Below, in pieces: positions 1 to 9,521 of a stretch of 64,000 bases of DNA (position 1 is its first letter; every line of letters begins with the position of its first letter). A model generated the notes under the pieces. The model was not told the origin of the DNA. It saw only the letters and a program-made list of their open reading frames with translations, and ran no database searches. The DNA is from a bacterium (GTDB taxonomy: Bacteria > Bacillota > Bacilli > Lactobacillales > Streptococcaceae), in contig CAJNCG010000002.1 in assembly GCA_905221205.1 (NCBI GenBank), forward strand, positions 372,001 through 436,000, written 5' to 3'. The position numbers and the translations under genes are program-made.

Positions 1-1086
1 GCCATCGGTATCATTTTAAATGTACTAGGTGTTAACTGGTTTTTTCAGGCTATTGAGCAATATGACTATATAACAGTTAGATCTATTATATTTCGTATTT
101 TTTCAATAGCATTAATGTTTATATTTGTTCACCAACCGAGCGATTATATTATATATGGATTAATTTTAGTGTTTTCAAGTGCTGGTTCGAATATTTTAAA
201 CTTCAAGCGTTTATTTAAGTACATAACCCTAAAAAAACAGGATAAATATGAATTCGTACCGCATTTTAAGCCTATTTTAATTTTATTTGCTCAGTCATTG
301 GTTATTTCAATTTATACAAACTTGGACTTAATAATGCTAGGGAGTATAAAAGATTCTTATGAAGTTGGGCTGTATACAGCAGCAACAAAGCTAAAACTAA
401 TTTTATTAAGTATTGTGAATTCATTAGGAAATGTTTTATTACCACGGATGTCCTATTATGCGAAGAGAAATATGAAGGAACAGTTTGAACGTATCACGGC
501 TCAAGCCCTAAACTTTACGTTGTTTATTAGTTTTCCATTAACTGTATTTTTTACTTTAAATGCTAAGGAAAGTCTTTTTCTTCTCGCAGGAGAGCAGTAT
601 CTGGGTGCAGTACTTAGTATGCAGTTTTTAACAATTGCAGTAATTCCGATAGGAATTACTGGAATATTAGGGATTCAAGTATTAACACCTTTGGAGAAAG
701 AAAAATATCTTTTAATTTCAGTTATTGTTGGTGCAGTTATTGATCTACTATTAAATTTTATCTTAATTTCGTCCTATGGTTCAAGTGGAGCAGCGTTTGC
801 CACTATGATTGCTGAGTTTGCTGTCTTGTTTGTTCAAATTTACTATACGAGAGATTTACTCTTTAAAATAGCACATCAAATAGTTGGGATACGCTATCTA
901 TTTACCGTTGGTATTAGTGTTTTAGGAATGATTTTAGTAAAGAGCTTACAACTAAGTTATTTTTGGTTATTGTGTGTGGAAGGAATTATTTTCTTCGGAA
1001 GTTATGCTGTGATTCTAGTATTATTAAAAGATGATTTCATTATTAACTTTCTTGAAAATTTTTATAAGAAATTAAAAAAATTTTAA
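1..1086 (+). CDS. wzx: Polysaccharide flippase Wzx, 5'-truncated by the window edge
   Basis: The frame is open from base 1 to a stop at 1084-1086, giving the last 361 residues; flippases of this family are usually about 470 residues, so roughly the first quarter lies outside the window. The visible part is a series of hydrophobic segments separated by short basic loops (for example NFKRLFKYITLKK), typical of the MATE/MOP-type polysaccharide exporter superfamily. It would flip an undecaprenyl-linked repeat unit across the membrane. Its place just before glf and an acyltransferase, and upstream of aliA, is the 3' end of a dexB-aliA type capsule locus. The AT-rich composition is usual for such loci. 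An internal ATG at 115 should not be taken as the start because the upstream codons continue the same membrane protein. Confidence 0.88.
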   Translation, partial: AIGIILNVLGVNWFFQAIEQYDYITVRSIIFRIFSIALMFIFVHQPSDYIIYGLILVFSSAGSNILNFKRLFKYITLKKQDKYEFVPHFKPILILFAQSLVISIYTNLDLIMLGSIKDSYEVGLYTAATKLKLILLSIVNSLGNVLLPRMSYYAKRNMKEQFERITAQALNFTLFISFPLTVFFTLNAKESLFLLAGEQYLGAVLSMQFLTIAVIPIGITGILGIQVLTPLEKEKYLLISVIVGAVIDLLLNFILISSYGSSGAAFATMIAEFAVLFVQIYYTRDLLFKIAHQIVGIRYLFTVGISVLGMILVKSLQLSYFWLLCVEGIIFFGSYAVILVLLKDDFIINFLENFYKKLKKF

Positions 1087-1126
1087 CTAATTATTTTTGA
1101 AAATGTAATTTTAAAGGAGGATATCT

Positions 1127-2233
1127 ATGTACGATTATCTTGTTGTTGGTGCTGGTCTTTTTGGTGCAGTATTTGCCCATGAAGCAGCCTTAAAAGGAAA
1201 AAAAGTAAAAGTTATTGAAAAACGAAATCATATCGCGGGTAATATCTATACTCGTGAAGAGGAAGGAATTCAAGTTCACCAGTATGGTGCCCATATTTTC
1301 CATACTTCTGATAAGGAAATTTGGGATTATGTAAATCAGTTTGCAGAGTTTAACCGTTACACAAATTCTCCAGTTGCAAATTATAAGGGTGAGATTTATA
1401 ACCTCCCTTTTAATATGAATACCTTCAATAGACTTTGGGGAGTTGTAACGCCAGCAGAAGCACAAGCTAAGATTGATGAGCAACGTGCTGTTTTAAATGG
1501 CAAAACTCCAGAAAATTTGGAAGAACAGGCAATCTCTCTTGTAGGTACAGATATCTACGAAAAATTAATCAAAGATTATACAGAGAAACAGTGGGGCAAA
1601 CCAACTACGGAACTTCCAGCCTTTATCATTCGCCGTTTACCAGTACGCCTGACCTATGATAACAACTATTTTAATGATACCTATCAAGGGATTCCAATTG
1701 GTGGCTATACTCAAATAGTTGAAAAAATGTTGGATCATGAAAACATTGATGTAGAAATAAATGTTGATTTTTTTGCCAACAAAAAACAATATATGAAGGA
1801 CTTCCCTAAGATTGTCTTTACTGGTATGATTGATGAATTTTTTGATTATAAATTAGGTGAACTAGAGTACCGAAGTCTTCGTTTTGAAAATGAGACCTTG
1901 GATATGGAGAATTACCAAGGAAATGCAGTTGTCAACTATACCGATGCTGAAACTCCATATACTCGCATTATTGAACACAAACATTTTGAGTTTGGGACTC
2001 AACCAAAGACTATCATTACTAAAGAGCATTCGAAAACATGGGAAAAAGGTGATGAGCCGTATTATCCAGTTAATAATGATCGTAATAATCATTTATATAA
2101 ATCATATAAAAAACTGGCTGATGAGCAAGGGAATGTTATCTTTGGAGGTCGTTTAGGACACTATCGTTATTACGATATGCACCAAGTAATTGGAGCAGCT
2201 TTACAGTGTGTAAGAAATGAAATTACAGATTAG
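1127..2233 (+). CDS. glf: UDP-galactopyranose mutase
   Basis: 368 residues, full length for the family. It interconverts UDP-galactopyranose and UDP-galactofuranose, so the polysaccharide made by this locus probably contains Galf. The N-terminus has the FAD-binding VVGAGLFGAVFA segment followed by an acidic/basic strand (VIEKRNHIAG), and the characteristic GAHIFHT motif lies near residue 60. The C-terminus GGRLGHYRYYDMHQVI is the conserved flavin-contacting end of Glf proteins. A strong ribosome-binding site (AAAGGAGG) precedes the ATG. It sits 40 bases after the flippase and is followed by the O-acetyltransferase gene; all three probably belong to one capsule transcript. The last 60 or so bases recur downstream of the next gene. 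Confidence 0.95.
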   Translation: MYDYLVVGAGLFGAVFAHEAALKGKKVKVIEKRNHIAGNIYTREEEGIQVHQYGAHIFHTSDKEIWDYVNQFAEFNRYTNSPVANYKGEIYNLPFNMNTFNRLWGVVTPAEAQAKIDEQRAVLNGKTPENLEEQAISLVGTDIYEKLIKDYTEKQWGKPTTELPAFIIRRLPVRLTYDNNYFNDTYQGIPIGGYTQIVEKMLDHENIDVEINVDFFANKKQYMKDFPKIVFTGMIDEFFDYKLGELEYRSLRFENETLDMENYQGNAVVNYTDAETPYTRIIEHKHFEFGTQPKTIITKEHSKTWEKGDEPYYPVNNDRNNHLYKSYKKLADEQGNVIFGGRLGHYRYYDMHQVIGAALQCVRNEITD

Positions 2234-2305
2234 AGTGTAAGAAGAGATAAGAAATGGTTATGCTATCTTTTTTAACAGAATATTAGGAGAAATGAATAAA
2301 TTGAT

Positions 2306-3337
2306 ATGAATAAAACTATGAAGGAACGTGTTGAATGGATAGATTTTGGTAAGGGAATAACTGTTTTTATGGTGGTTTTGGGCCACGTTGGATTAGGATT
2401 GTTTGAATCTAAAAATTTTGCAACAAGTAGTGATTGGTTACTTTTGTTCACCCAAGTACTATATTTATTTCATATACCTGTTTTTTTTGCCTTATCTGGA
2501 TTCTTTTTTAAGCCTTTAGATGACATAAGATATTACTTAAGCTATGTTAAACAAAAAACAATTGTATTAGGGGTTCCTTATATATTTTATTCAATTCTGC
2601 AGTTTAGCTTGCAACAAATAGGTGGTTCAACAGTAAGACATGCTGCAAATCTTTTAGACTTGTTTAATATTTATCGTATTCCAATAGGAGTGTCCTGGTA
2701 TTTATATGTTTTATGGTGGCTCTATATAGTAATAGGTTTTCTTTCTATTTGGATAAAGTCTTACAAAAAATTATTTATTTTTTCTTTATTTATGTATATA
2801 TTGTCATTGTTTTCTATAGTTGATGTATATATTATTCAGAATTTATTATTATGGTCTTTCTTGTTTATATTGGGCTTATATTTAAGATATTCAGGATTAC
2901 TTAATATTTTAGAAAATAATTGGAAAAAGTTAACGTCTTCTATTATATTTATTATTTTAATTTTTATGATAATTTGGAAGTTTTCGAATCCTGTATACTA
3001 TATTTCTTACTATCAGCCTGGTTTATGGGGAATAGTTTTTCCAGTTTCAGTAATTTTAGCATTTTCGATATATCCAATGTTAAATAATAAAAAATTTGCT
3101 ATTTATTTTCGTAATTTGGGGAAGGATAGTTTAGTAATTTATTTGCTTCATTCTCCTATTGAATCAGTAACTAGGATCATTTTATTAAAAGTTGGTATTG
3201 GTAATGTTTTTATTCATATTTTTATAGGGTTGGTAGCTGGATGGTATGGTTCCGTTTGTGCCTTATATATTATAAAAAAAATTACTTATTTAGATTGTTT
3301 GTTCTATCCAATGAAATATATAAAAAACAGGGAGTAA
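2306..3337 (+). CDS. wcjE: WcjE-like acyltransferase-3 family O-acetyltransferase
   Basis: 343 residues with about ten hydrophobic segments. It starts like acyltransferase-3 enzymes: WIDFGKGITVFMVVLGH, with the family's conserved histidine at residue 27 at the end of the first membrane span. Such integral membrane enzymes move acetyl groups to surface glycans. The position, right after glf and at the end of the capsule cluster before aliA, is where wcjE lies in several pneumococcal loci (established for e.g. Galf-containing serotypes), hence the symbol; sequence-level assignment to WcjE itself is inference. The only good Shine-Dalgarno (AGGAGA, 2285-2290) is 15 bases from this ATG, and a five-codon ORF from 2292 overlaps the start, so translation may be coupled. 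Very AT-rich compared with glf. Confidence 0.75.
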   Translation: MNKTMKERVEWIDFGKGITVFMVVLGHVGLGLFESKNFATSSDWLLLFTQVLYLFHIPVFFALSGFFFKPLDDIRYYLSYVKQKTIVLGVPYIFYSILQFSLQQIGGSTVRHAANLLDLFNIYRIPIGVSWYLYVLWWLYIVIGFLSIWIKSYKKLFIFSLFMYILSLFSIVDVYIIQNLLLWSFLFILGLYLRYSGLLNILENNWKKLTSSIIFIILIFMIIWKFSNPVYYISYYQPGLWGIVFPVSVILAFSIYPMLNNKKFAIYFRNLGKDSLVIYLLHSPIESVTRIILLKVGIGNVFIHIFIGLVAGWYGSVCALYIIKKITYLDCLFYPMKYIKNRE

Positions 3338-3340
3338 AAA

Positions 3341-3412
3341 CACTATCGTTATTACGATATGCACCAAGTAATTGGAGCAGCTTTGCAGTGTGTAAGAAAT
3401 GAGTTAGATTAA
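3341..3412 (+). pseudogene. Remnant of a second glf copy (3' end only)
   Basis: Read in the frame starting at 3341, these 24 codons give HYRYYDMHQVIGAALQCV followed by RNELD and a TAA stop. They match the end of the intact glf (2158-2233) almost base for base for about 60 nt, with one change (TTG for TTA) before the final codons diverge (ELD versus EITD). It has no start or ribosome-binding site and begins three bases after the acyltransferase stop. The simplest reading is that the acyltransferase gene was inserted or swapped in by recombination near the end of an ancestral glf, leaving the old 3' end behind. Confidence 0.85.
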
Positions 3413-3461
3413 AGAATTAAAACTGTTTCTCAGACGCTATTTACAAATATGATCAATAATT

Positions 3462-3493
3462 CCTTGACTACCTAATGTAGTTGAGGTTTTTTT
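3462..3493 (+). terminator. Terminator at the end of the capsule locus
   Basis: A ten-pair stem (CCTTGACTAC with GTAGTTGAGG, two G-T pairs) with a five-base loop, followed by seven T. It separates the polysaccharide cluster from the aliA promoter. Confidence 0.75.
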
Positions 3494-3559
3494 GATATTA
3501 TTCATATTTTTGCAAACATAATGTTTAAAAAATAATTTTCTAAAATTCAGAAAATTCTA

Positions 3560-3588
3560 TTGACAGGACTTTAAAAAGGGTCTATAAT
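3560..3588 (+). promoter_or_regulatory. Consensus sigma-A promoter of aliA
   Basis: TTGACA at 3560-3565 and TATAAT at 3583-3588 with a 17-base spacer: both hexamers are perfect matches to consensus. The -10 box overlaps an in-frame ATG at 3587, which therefore cannot be the aliA start. Confidence 0.9.
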
Positions 3589-3613
3589 GGATAGAAAAAC
3601 AAAGGAGAATACT

Positions 3614-5593
3614 ATGAAAACAAGGAAAGTATTGGCTCTTGCGGGAGTCACTTTATTAGCAGCTGGTGTCTTAGCGGCTTGTTCTGGTGGTTCTGCTACT
3701 AAAGGTGAGCAGACTTTTGCATTTACCTACGAGACAGACCCAGATAATCTCAACTATTTGACAACCAGCAAGGCAGCTACTTCAAACATTACTAGTAACG
3801 TCATTGATGGATTGCTTGAAAATGACCGTTATGGGAATCTTGTTCCCTCTATGGCAGAGGACTGGTCAGTTTCTAAAGATGGTTTGACCTACACTTATAA
3901 GATTCGTCAGGATGCCAAGTGGTACACATCTGAAGGGGAAGAATATGCTCCTGTCAAGGCTCAAGACTTTGTAACAGGTCTTAAATATGCAACAGATAAG
4001 AAATCACAAGCTCTTTACTTGGTACAGGATTCAATCAAGGGGCTGGATGCTTATGCTAAGGGAGAAAATAAAGATTTTTCTCAAGTTGGAATTAAAGCCC
4101 TTGACGATCAAACAGTCCAATACACTTTGAACAAACCTGAAAGTTTTTGGAATTCTAAAACAACAATGGGTGTCTTGGCACCAGTTAATGAAGAGTTTTT
4201 GAATTCAAAAGGGGATGATTTTGCTAAAGCGACAGATCCAAGCAGTATCTTGTATAATGGTCCTTATTTGTTAAAATCTCTTGTGGCTAAATCTTCCGTT
4301 GAATTTGCAAAAAACCCTAACTACTGGGATAAAGATAATGTTCATGTTGATAAGATAAAATTGTCATTCTGGGATGGTCAAGATACCAGCAAACCTGCGG
4401 AAAACTTTAAAGATGGTAGTCTTACAGCAGCCAGACTTTATCCTACAAATGCAAGTTTTGCAGAACTTGAAAAAACGATGAAGGACAATATTGTCTATAC
4501 CCAACAAGACTCTACGACTTATCTAGTTGGTACAAATATTGATCGTCAGTCCTATAAATATACTTCTAAGACTAGCGACGAACAAAAGACATCTACTAAA
4601 AAGGCTCTCTTAAACAAGGATTTCCGTCAGGCTATTGCCTTTGGTTTTGATCGTACGGCCTATGCTTCACAAGTAAACGGTGCCAGTGGTGCAAGCAAAA
4701 TTTTGCGTAATCTCTTTGTGCCACCAACATTTGTTCAAGCAGATGGGAAAAACTTTGGCGATATGGTCAAAGAAAAATTAGTAACCTATGGGGATGAATG
4801 GAAGGATGTTAATCTGGCCGATGCCCAAGATGGTCTCTACAATCCTGAAAAAGCCAAGGCCGAATTTGCGAAGGCTAAGTCAGCTTTACAGGCAGAAGGC
4901 GTGACTTTCCCAATTCACCTAGACATGCCTGTTGATCAGACAGCAACTACAAAAGTTCAACGTGTTCAATCTTTCAAACAATCGGTTGAAGAAACCTTGG
5001 GTACAGATAATGTCGTAATTGATATTCAACAACTACAAAAAGATGAAGTCTTGAATATTACCTACTTTGCTGAAACAGCAGCTGGGGAAGATTGGGATAT
5101 TTCAGATAATGTTGGTTGGTCTCCAGACTTTGCGGATCCATCTACTTACCTCGATATTATCAAACCATCAGTTGGTGAAAACACTAAAACCTACTTTGGC
5201 TTTGATTCTGGTACAGATAATGCTGCAGCTAAGAAGGTTGGTCTGAACGACTATGAGAAATTGGTAACTGAAGCTGGAAATGAGACAATAGATGTAGCAA
5301 AACGTTATGATAAGTATGCTACAGCCCAAGCTTGGTTGACAGATAGTGCCTTGATTATTCCAACAACATCACTCACTGGTCGCCCAATCTTGTCTAAGAT
5401 GGTACCATTTACGATGCCGTTTGCCTTCTCTGGTAACAAGGGGACAAGCGATCCGCTCCTATACAAATACTTGGAACTTCAAGACAAGGCAGTCACTGTG
5501 GATGAATACCAAAAAGCTCAAGATAAATGGATGAAAGAAAAAGAAGAATCCAATAAAAAAGCGCAAGAAGAACTTGCAAAACATGTGAAATAA
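3614..5593 (+). CDS. aliA: Oligopeptide-binding lipoprotein AliA
   Basis: 659 residues from the ATG at 3614, which has AAAGGAGA at 3601-3608; the longer ORF from 3587 begins inside the promoter -10 box. The N-terminus is a lipoprotein signal (MKTRKVLALAGVTLLAAG) with lipobox LAAC. The remainder is a peptide/nickel-binding SBP family 5 protein (YETDPDNLNYLTTSKA, then WSVSKDGLTYTYKIRQDAKW near residue 100). It delivers oligopeptides to the Ami permease, whose genes are elsewhere; AliA is known as an extra binding protein for that transporter. It is the conserved right-hand flank of capsule loci in pneumococcus and S. mitis, which fixes the identity of the upstream cluster. Monocistronic, with its own promoter and terminator. 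Confidence 0.95.
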   Translation: MKTRKVLALAGVTLLAAGVLAACSGGSATKGEQTFAFTYETDPDNLNYLTTSKAATSNITSNVIDGLLENDRYGNLVPSMAEDWSVSKDGLTYTYKIRQDAKWYTSEGEEYAPVKAQDFVTGLKYATDKKSQALYLVQDSIKGLDAYAKGENKDFSQVGIKALDDQTVQYTLNKPESFWNSKTTMGVLAPVNEEFLNSKGDDFAKATDPSSILYNGPYLLKSLVAKSSVEFAKNPNYWDKDNVHVDKIKLSFWDGQDTSKPAENFKDGSLTAARLYPTNASFAELEKTMKDNIVYTQQDSTTYLVGTNIDRQSYKYTSKTSDEQKTSTKKALLNKDFRQAIAFGFDRTAYASQVNGASGASKILRNLFVPPTFVQADGKNFGDMVKEKLVTYGDEWKDVNLADAQDGLYNPEKAKAEFAKAKSALQAEGVTFPIHLDMPVDQTATTKVQRVQSFKQSVEETLGTDNVVIDIQQLQKDEVLNITYFAETAAGEDWDISDNVGWSPDFADPSTYLDIIKPSVGENTKTYFGFDSGTDNAAAKKVGLNDYEKLVTEAGNETIDVAKRYDKYATAQAWLTDSALIIPTTSLTGRPILSKMVPFTMPFAFSGNKGTSDPLLYKYLELQDKAVTVDEYQKAQDKWMKEKEESNKKAQEELAKHVK

Positions 5594-5599
5594 GATAAA

Positions 5600-5630
5600 A
5601 AGAAGTTAGTTATTCGCTAACTTCTTTTGG
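5600..5630 (+). terminator. aliA terminator
   Basis: Ten-pair stem AAGAAGTTAG/CTAACTTCTT with a seven-base loop, ending in a short T run, seven bases after the aliA stop. Confidence 0.8.
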
Positions 5631-5693
5631 TTTATCGAAAATGAGTTGAAACCTCTCTTCACTTTCAAAGATTATGAAACTAATTTTTTTGTA

Positions 5694-5730
5694 GAAAAAA
5701 TCCTGAGTTTTTATTCTCAGGATTTTCTTT
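5694..5730 (-). terminator. pbp1a terminator
   Basis: Perfect inverted repeat AAAATCCTGAG/CTCAGGATTTT around a short AT-rich loop. Read on the minus strand it ends in a T run just downstream of the pbp1a stop; it can also work on the plus strand. Confidence 0.8.
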
Positions 5731-5734
5731 CATC

Positions 5735-7918
5735 TCACTGTTGTGGTTGTTGAACTTGTGGATTTTGTGGCGTTGGTTGTACTGGTTGTGTCGGTTGAAC
5801 AGCCTGGCCAGCTTGTCCTTGATTAGGATCAGTTGCTGGAGCATTATTGGGTTGTTGACCAACCGTCGTACTTGCCTGTGTAGTTGAACTTTCAGCTGTT
5901 GTGCTTGGAGTTTCTACCGTTTGTGTTTGTTGTGTTGCTGAATTATTCCATGTGTTCTTCGCGTTGTTCTGGAAGACGAATTCTCCATTTCGGAACAGGC
6001 CGTCTGGCATCGTCCAATCTCCAGGTTGATCATCTTCTGATAGATACGATATCATTGAGCGATAAACCTTAGCAGCAACTAGGAAACCATCTCCAACGAT
6101 TGGAGTTAAACGATTTGAGTAACCAGTCCATACAGCCATAGAATACTTACGAGTATAACCTACAAACATTTCATCTGGAGCTACGTAGCCAGTGTTCTTG
6201 ATATACTTTTCAATTTCGTCATCAGTATAGTTAGAAGTACCTGTCTTACCTGCTTGTGGAAGCCATGGTAGGTAAGCACCACGTCCGGTTCCGTAAGCTA
6301 AAACAGTTTTCATCATTTCGGTCATCATATAGGCAGTAGTTTCTTTCATAGCTCGTGTACCAGCATCAGAAAATTCTTTTTCACTACCATCACTGAAGAC
6401 GATTTTATTGATATACATTGGTTTGTGGTAAATACCACCATTAGCAAAGGCGGCATAAGCAGCAGCCATTTTTTCACTACTTGCACCGTACTGTTTGTTG
6501 GATTCAGTTGTGTTACTTGAAATGGCGTTTGCATAATGCATGCTTGGATAGTCGATACCCAGACCATTAAGGAAGGTTTTAGATCTATCTAGACCGACCT
6601 TATTCAAAGTCTCAACGGCTGTGACATTTCGTGATTGTTGGAGTGCATACTGAATTGTAATATTCCCAAAGTAACCATGATCCCAGTTGTAGACAGGAGT
6701 ATCAGTACCAGGATAGTTATAAGGAACATCATGTACAATAGAAGCAGTAGAGTCATAGACTCCATATTCTAAAGCGGGAGCATAGTCAGTGATTGGTTTC
6801 ATAGTAGAACCCCAGTCACGGTTGGTTTCAACGGCTTGGTTGATTCCAAAAGATACATTACTTGATTGGTGACGGGCCCCTAACTGAGCAATGACTTTAC
6901 CATTCGTTACATCCACGATAGTGGAAGCTACTTGAAGTTCATCATCTGGATAAGCAACGTACTCATCTGTATTGTATACATCCCAAAGTCTCTGTTGAAC
7001 ATTTTTGTCGACATTAGTATAGACTTCCATACCTGTGGTAAGAAGGTTGTAGCCCGTTTCTTGTTCGACTTGGTCGATTACTTCTTTGAGGTAGTTGTCC
7101 ATATAGGCTGGGTAACTATTGGCTGACTTCAAGCTTTGAAGACCGTCAGTGATAGGCGTATTAATAGCTTTTTCGTAATCTTCTGCACTGATATACTTCT
7201 GTCCCTTCATTTCTGAAAGTACCAAGTTACGACGCTCTAGAGCAGCTTCTGGATGGGAATATGGATCATATTGGTTTGGTGCTTGAGGCATTCCGGCTAG
7301 GAGTGCTAACTGTGGCAAGCTTAAATCCTTCAAGTCTTTTCCATAGTAATTTTCGGCTGCGGTTTGCATTCCATAGTTACCGTTAGACATGTAGACTTTG
7401 TTGATGTAGTAGGTCAGGATTTCTTGCTTGGTTGCTTTTTGCTCTAATTGAACGGCTAGCCAAGCTTCTTGGGCTTTACGTGACAAGGTTTGATCGGCAG
7501 TTGAAGTAGAGAAATAAGTTAATTTAATCAATTGCTGAGTCAAGGTTGAAGCCCCTTGGAGCCCTCCTTTCCCTTGGAGGTTTCTCAATGCCGCACCCAT
7601 GATACGAATGGTATCAACACCTCTATGATCAAAGAAACGGTGGTCTTCGATAGACACGATGGCCTTGACCAAGTCAGTAGGAATTTCATTTGCTTGGGCA
7701 TTTACGCGACGTTCAGATCCAAGGTCAGCAATCAGTTCGTTTTTATTGTCATAAATCTTGCTAGAGGTTGTCGCAACTAATTTACTTTCAGATAAGGCTG
7801 GAGCCTTGCTAACAAAGTAGAGGAAGATACCTCCACCCAATAGAAATAATGCGATAAATAAGGTAAGAAATGTAATTCCAATATACTTTAAGAATCGCAG
7901 AATAGTTTGTTTATTCAT
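5735..7918 (-). CDS. pbp1a: Penicillin-binding protein 1A (bifunctional class A PBP)
   Basis: 727 residues. A short cytoplasmic tail and one membrane span (about 12-36) precede the glycosyltransferase-51 domain, with the catalytic glutamate at E91 ([10 protein letters not shown]) and STLTQQLIK near 125. The transpeptidase domain has all three active-site motifs: S371-T-M-K, S429-R-N and K558-T-G. It polymerises and crosslinks peptidoglycan at the membrane. Residues 575-578 read NTGY; the equivalent pneumococcal position (574-577, one lower because of a one-residue insertion near 117) is TSQF in susceptible laboratory strains and NTGY in many resistant ones, while the STMK motif here is unaltered. 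The Pro/Gln/Thr-rich C-terminal tail is longer than in R6 as I remember it. The ATG overlaps the end of recU by four bases, so the two are co-translated. Confidence 0.97.
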   Translation of the reverse strand: MNKQTILRFLKYIGITFLTLFIALFLLGGGIFLYFVSKAPALSESKLVATTSSKIYDNKNELIADLGSERRVNAQANEIPTDLVKAIVSIEDHRFFDHRGVDTIRIMGAALRNLQGKGGLQGASTLTQQLIKLTYFSTSTADQTLSRKAQEAWLAVQLEQKATKQEILTYYINKVYMSNGNYGMQTAAENYYGKDLKDLSLPQLALLAGMPQAPNQYDPYSHPEAALERRNLVLSEMKGQKYISAEDYEKAINTPITDGLQSLKSANSYPAYMDNYLKEVIDQVEQETGYNLLTTGMEVYTNVDKNVQQRLWDVYNTDEYVAYPDDELQVASTIVDVTNGKVIAQLGARHQSSNVSFGINQAVETNRDWGSTMKPITDYAPALEYGVYDSTASIVHDVPYNYPGTDTPVYNWDHGYFGNITIQYALQQSRNVTAVETLNKVGLDRSKTFLNGLGIDYPSMHYANAISSNTTESNKQYGASSEKMAAAYAAFANGGIYHKPMYINKIVFSDGSEKEFSDAGTRAMKETTAYMMTEMMKTVLAYGTGRGAYLPWLPQAGKTGTSNYTDDEIEKYIKNTGYVAPDEMFVGYTRKYSMAVWTGYSNRLTPIVGDGFLVAAKVYRSMISYLSEDDQPGDWTMPDGLFRNGEFVFQNNAKNTWNNSATQQTQTVETPSTTAESSTTQASTTVGQQPNNAPATDPNQGQAGQAVQPTQPVQPTPQNPQVQQPQQ

Positions 7919-8511
7919 CTTGTTTTACCACCTAGTAAATGTTCTTTGATAATATCGAGATAGGGAATTTGAGGGAAAGCTCCTTGCTTTATTAAATATC
8001 CGTATTCTTTGATATATCCAAGTGGCATTGATTTTTGGCCCTTATCTTGATGATAAAAGCGAATCAAATCAAGTGCCGGCAACAAATAAGTTTCTTGTCG
8101 AGAAGAAAAATGAAGCAGTACGAAGCAAATGCCCTGCTGTTCTAGAACTTGTTCCATATGTTGAATCTGGTGAAGATGGAAGTTCTTCATTGGGATAGCA
8201 TTTTTTTGCCGCGTTTCCTTGGCTTCAAAGTCAATGTAATGTCCTCTATATACGCCAGAGTAATCTGTTGTGGAAGCTTGTCTAAAATAGGCTTCTACAA
8301 TCTTGGCTCGACTACGTTGAGGATAGTCTACTCGAACGATTTGAACAGGCGTTGGTTTTTTATGGATAACTGCCATACCATGCGTCAGATAGTAGTCGTT
8401 TGTAGCGTTAATCATCTTTTCAAAAGTCATTCCTCGATTTGCGAAATTTTTTGGTTGAGAAATGGATGTTTGGCTTTTTTTTGATGAAATTTTATGAGGA
8501 TAGTTGACCAT
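7915..8511 (-). CDS. recU: Holliday junction resolvase RecU
   Basis: 198 residues. It cleaves four-way DNA junctions during recombination repair and chromosome segregation. The family signature is present: an N-terminal [10 protein letters not shown] segment, then [20 protein letters not shown], in which the D and the E-x-K form the metal-binding nuclease core. It is the first gene of a recU-pbp1a operon, an arrangement conserved across Firmicutes that ties recombination/segregation to wall synthesis. A TGGTATAAT extended -10 lies upstream, and an AAGGAG site precedes the ATG. Confidence 0.95.
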   Translation of the reverse strand: MVNYPHKISSKKSQTSISQPKNFANRGMTFEKMINATNDYYLTHGMAVIHKKPTPVQIVRVDYPQRSRAKIVEAYFRQASTTDYSGVYRGHYIDFEAKETRQKNAIPMKNFHLHQIQHMEQVLEQQGICFVLLHFSSRQETYLLPALDLIRFYHQDKGQKSMPLGYIKEYGYLIKQGAFPQIPYLDIIKEHLLGGKTR

Positions 8512-8543
8512 ATTTCTCCTTATTGGTACAATAACATCACTCT

Positions 8544-8552
8544 ATTATACCA
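8544..8552 (-). promoter_or_regulatory. Extended -10 promoter of recU-pbp1a
   Basis: On the minus strand this reads TGGTATAAT, a consensus extended -10 element; no good -35 hexamer is visible. The rightward gene starting at 8578 must be transcribed from the same short 66-base divergent gap. Confidence 0.6.
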
Positions 8553-8577
8553 TAAAAATAGAAAGAAAGGTGTAAAA

Positions 8578-9105
8578 ATGACTACAGCTTTAATTATGGG
8601 ATATTCTAATTTTGACTTGGATTTGTTTAATGAAAAAGATATCAGGTTAAAAATTATAAAGAAAGCCATTCGCCGTGATTTAGAAAGTTTAGCAGAAGAA
8701 GGGATTAAATGGCTGGTCTTTACAGGAAACTTGGGATTTGAATCTTGGGTGCTGGATGTCGCAAATGAAATGAAAGAAGAATATGGTTTCAACCTAGCGA
8801 CCATTTTTGATTTTGAAACACACGGGGAAAATTGGAATGAAGCGAATCAGCTTAAACTTAGCCAATTTAAGCAGGTCGATTTTGTCAAATATGCCTATCC
8901 TAAATATGAACATATGGGGCAACTACGAGACTACCAACGATTTTTACTGGAAAATACTGATTTAGCTTATTTTTTCTATGACCCAGAAAATGAGACTAAA
9001 TTAAAATTTATAGACAATTTGATGAAAAATCAGGAAGGTTATCGCATAAAAAGGCTAACCTTTGAAGACTTAAATGAGCTAGTAGAAAATTTTTCTGAAA
9101 AGTAA
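8578..9105 (+). CDS. YpsA-like SLOG-family protein (DUF1273)
   Basis: 175 residues from the ATG at 8578, chosen because AAAGAAAGGTG precedes it; longer in-frame starts upstream run into the divergent recU promoter. The sequence [20 protein letters not shown], then [22 protein letters not shown] matches the YpsA/DUF1273 family, a Rossmann-like SLOG fold thought to bind a nucleotide-type ligand. B. subtilis YpsA has been linked to division, and the gene is next to gpsB there as well as here, which favours a role near the division machinery. The biochemical activity is not known from the sequence. Confidence 0.85.
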   Translation: MTTALIMGYSNFDLDLFNEKDIRLKIIKKAIRRDLESLAEEGIKWLVFTGNLGFESWVLDVANEMKEEYGFNLATIFDFETHGENWNEANQLKLSQFKQVDFVKYAYPKYEHMGQLRDYQRFLLENTDLAYFFYDPENETKLKFIDNLMKNQEGYRIKRLTFEDLNELVENFSEK

Positions 9106-9115
9106 GGCTTTGACC

Positions 9116-9145
9116 TTGATTTTTGTTTGCCTTTTTTTATATAAT
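9116..9145 (+). promoter_or_regulatory. gpsB promoter
   Basis: TTGATT at 9116-9121 and TATAAT at 9140-9145, 18-base spacer, 32 bases before the gpsB start. Confidence 0.65.
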
Positions 9146-9177
9146 AATACTATTAGAAACCGAGAATGGAGAGAGAG

Positions 9178-9507
9178 ATGGCAAGTATTATTTTTTCAGC
9201 GAAAGATATTTTTGAGCAAGAGTTTGGACGTGAAGTCCGTGGATATAGTAAGGTTGAAGTTGATGAATTTTTGGACGATGTCATCAAGGACTACGAAACT
9301 TATGCTGCCCTAGTCAAGTCTCTCCGTCAAGAAATTGCAGAGTTGAAGGAAGAATTGTCTCGTAAACCTGAATCTGCACCGGTTCAAGCAGAACCACTTG
9401 AAATGACAGCAACAACTTCTATGACGAATTTTGATATTTTAAAACGTCTAAATCGTCTTGAGAAAGAAGTGTTTGGCAAACAAATTTTGGATAACTCTGA
9501 TTTATAA
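9178..9507 (+). CDS. gpsB: Cell-cycle protein GpsB
   Basis: 109 residues from the second ATG (9178); GGAGAGAG just upstream, which includes the earlier in-frame ATG at 9166, is its ribosome-binding site. The N-terminal DivIVA-like domain is clear: [16 protein letters not shown], then [19 protein letters not shown], followed by a heptad-rich coiled coil ([17 protein letters not shown]), a short Pro/Glu linker and the conserved C-terminal trimerisation segment [16 protein letters not shown]. GpsB coordinates septal and peripheral wall synthesis and supports the kinase StkP in streptococci. Nearby pbp1a, mapZ and the YpsA-like gene make this a division neighbourhood. Confidence 0.95.
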   Translation: MASIIFSAKDIFEQEFGREVRGYSKVEVDEFLDDVIKDYETYAALVKSLRQEIAELKEELSRKPESAPVQAEPLEMTATTSMTNFDILKRLNRLEKEVFGKQILDNSDL

Positions 9508-9521
9508 GAGTGTATTTGAAA

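Noticed and set aside
6178..6201. Calling the organism penicillin-resistant from the NTGY residues
   Set aside because: STMK is intact and the allele may be the normal form for this species; susceptibility cannot be read from this alone.
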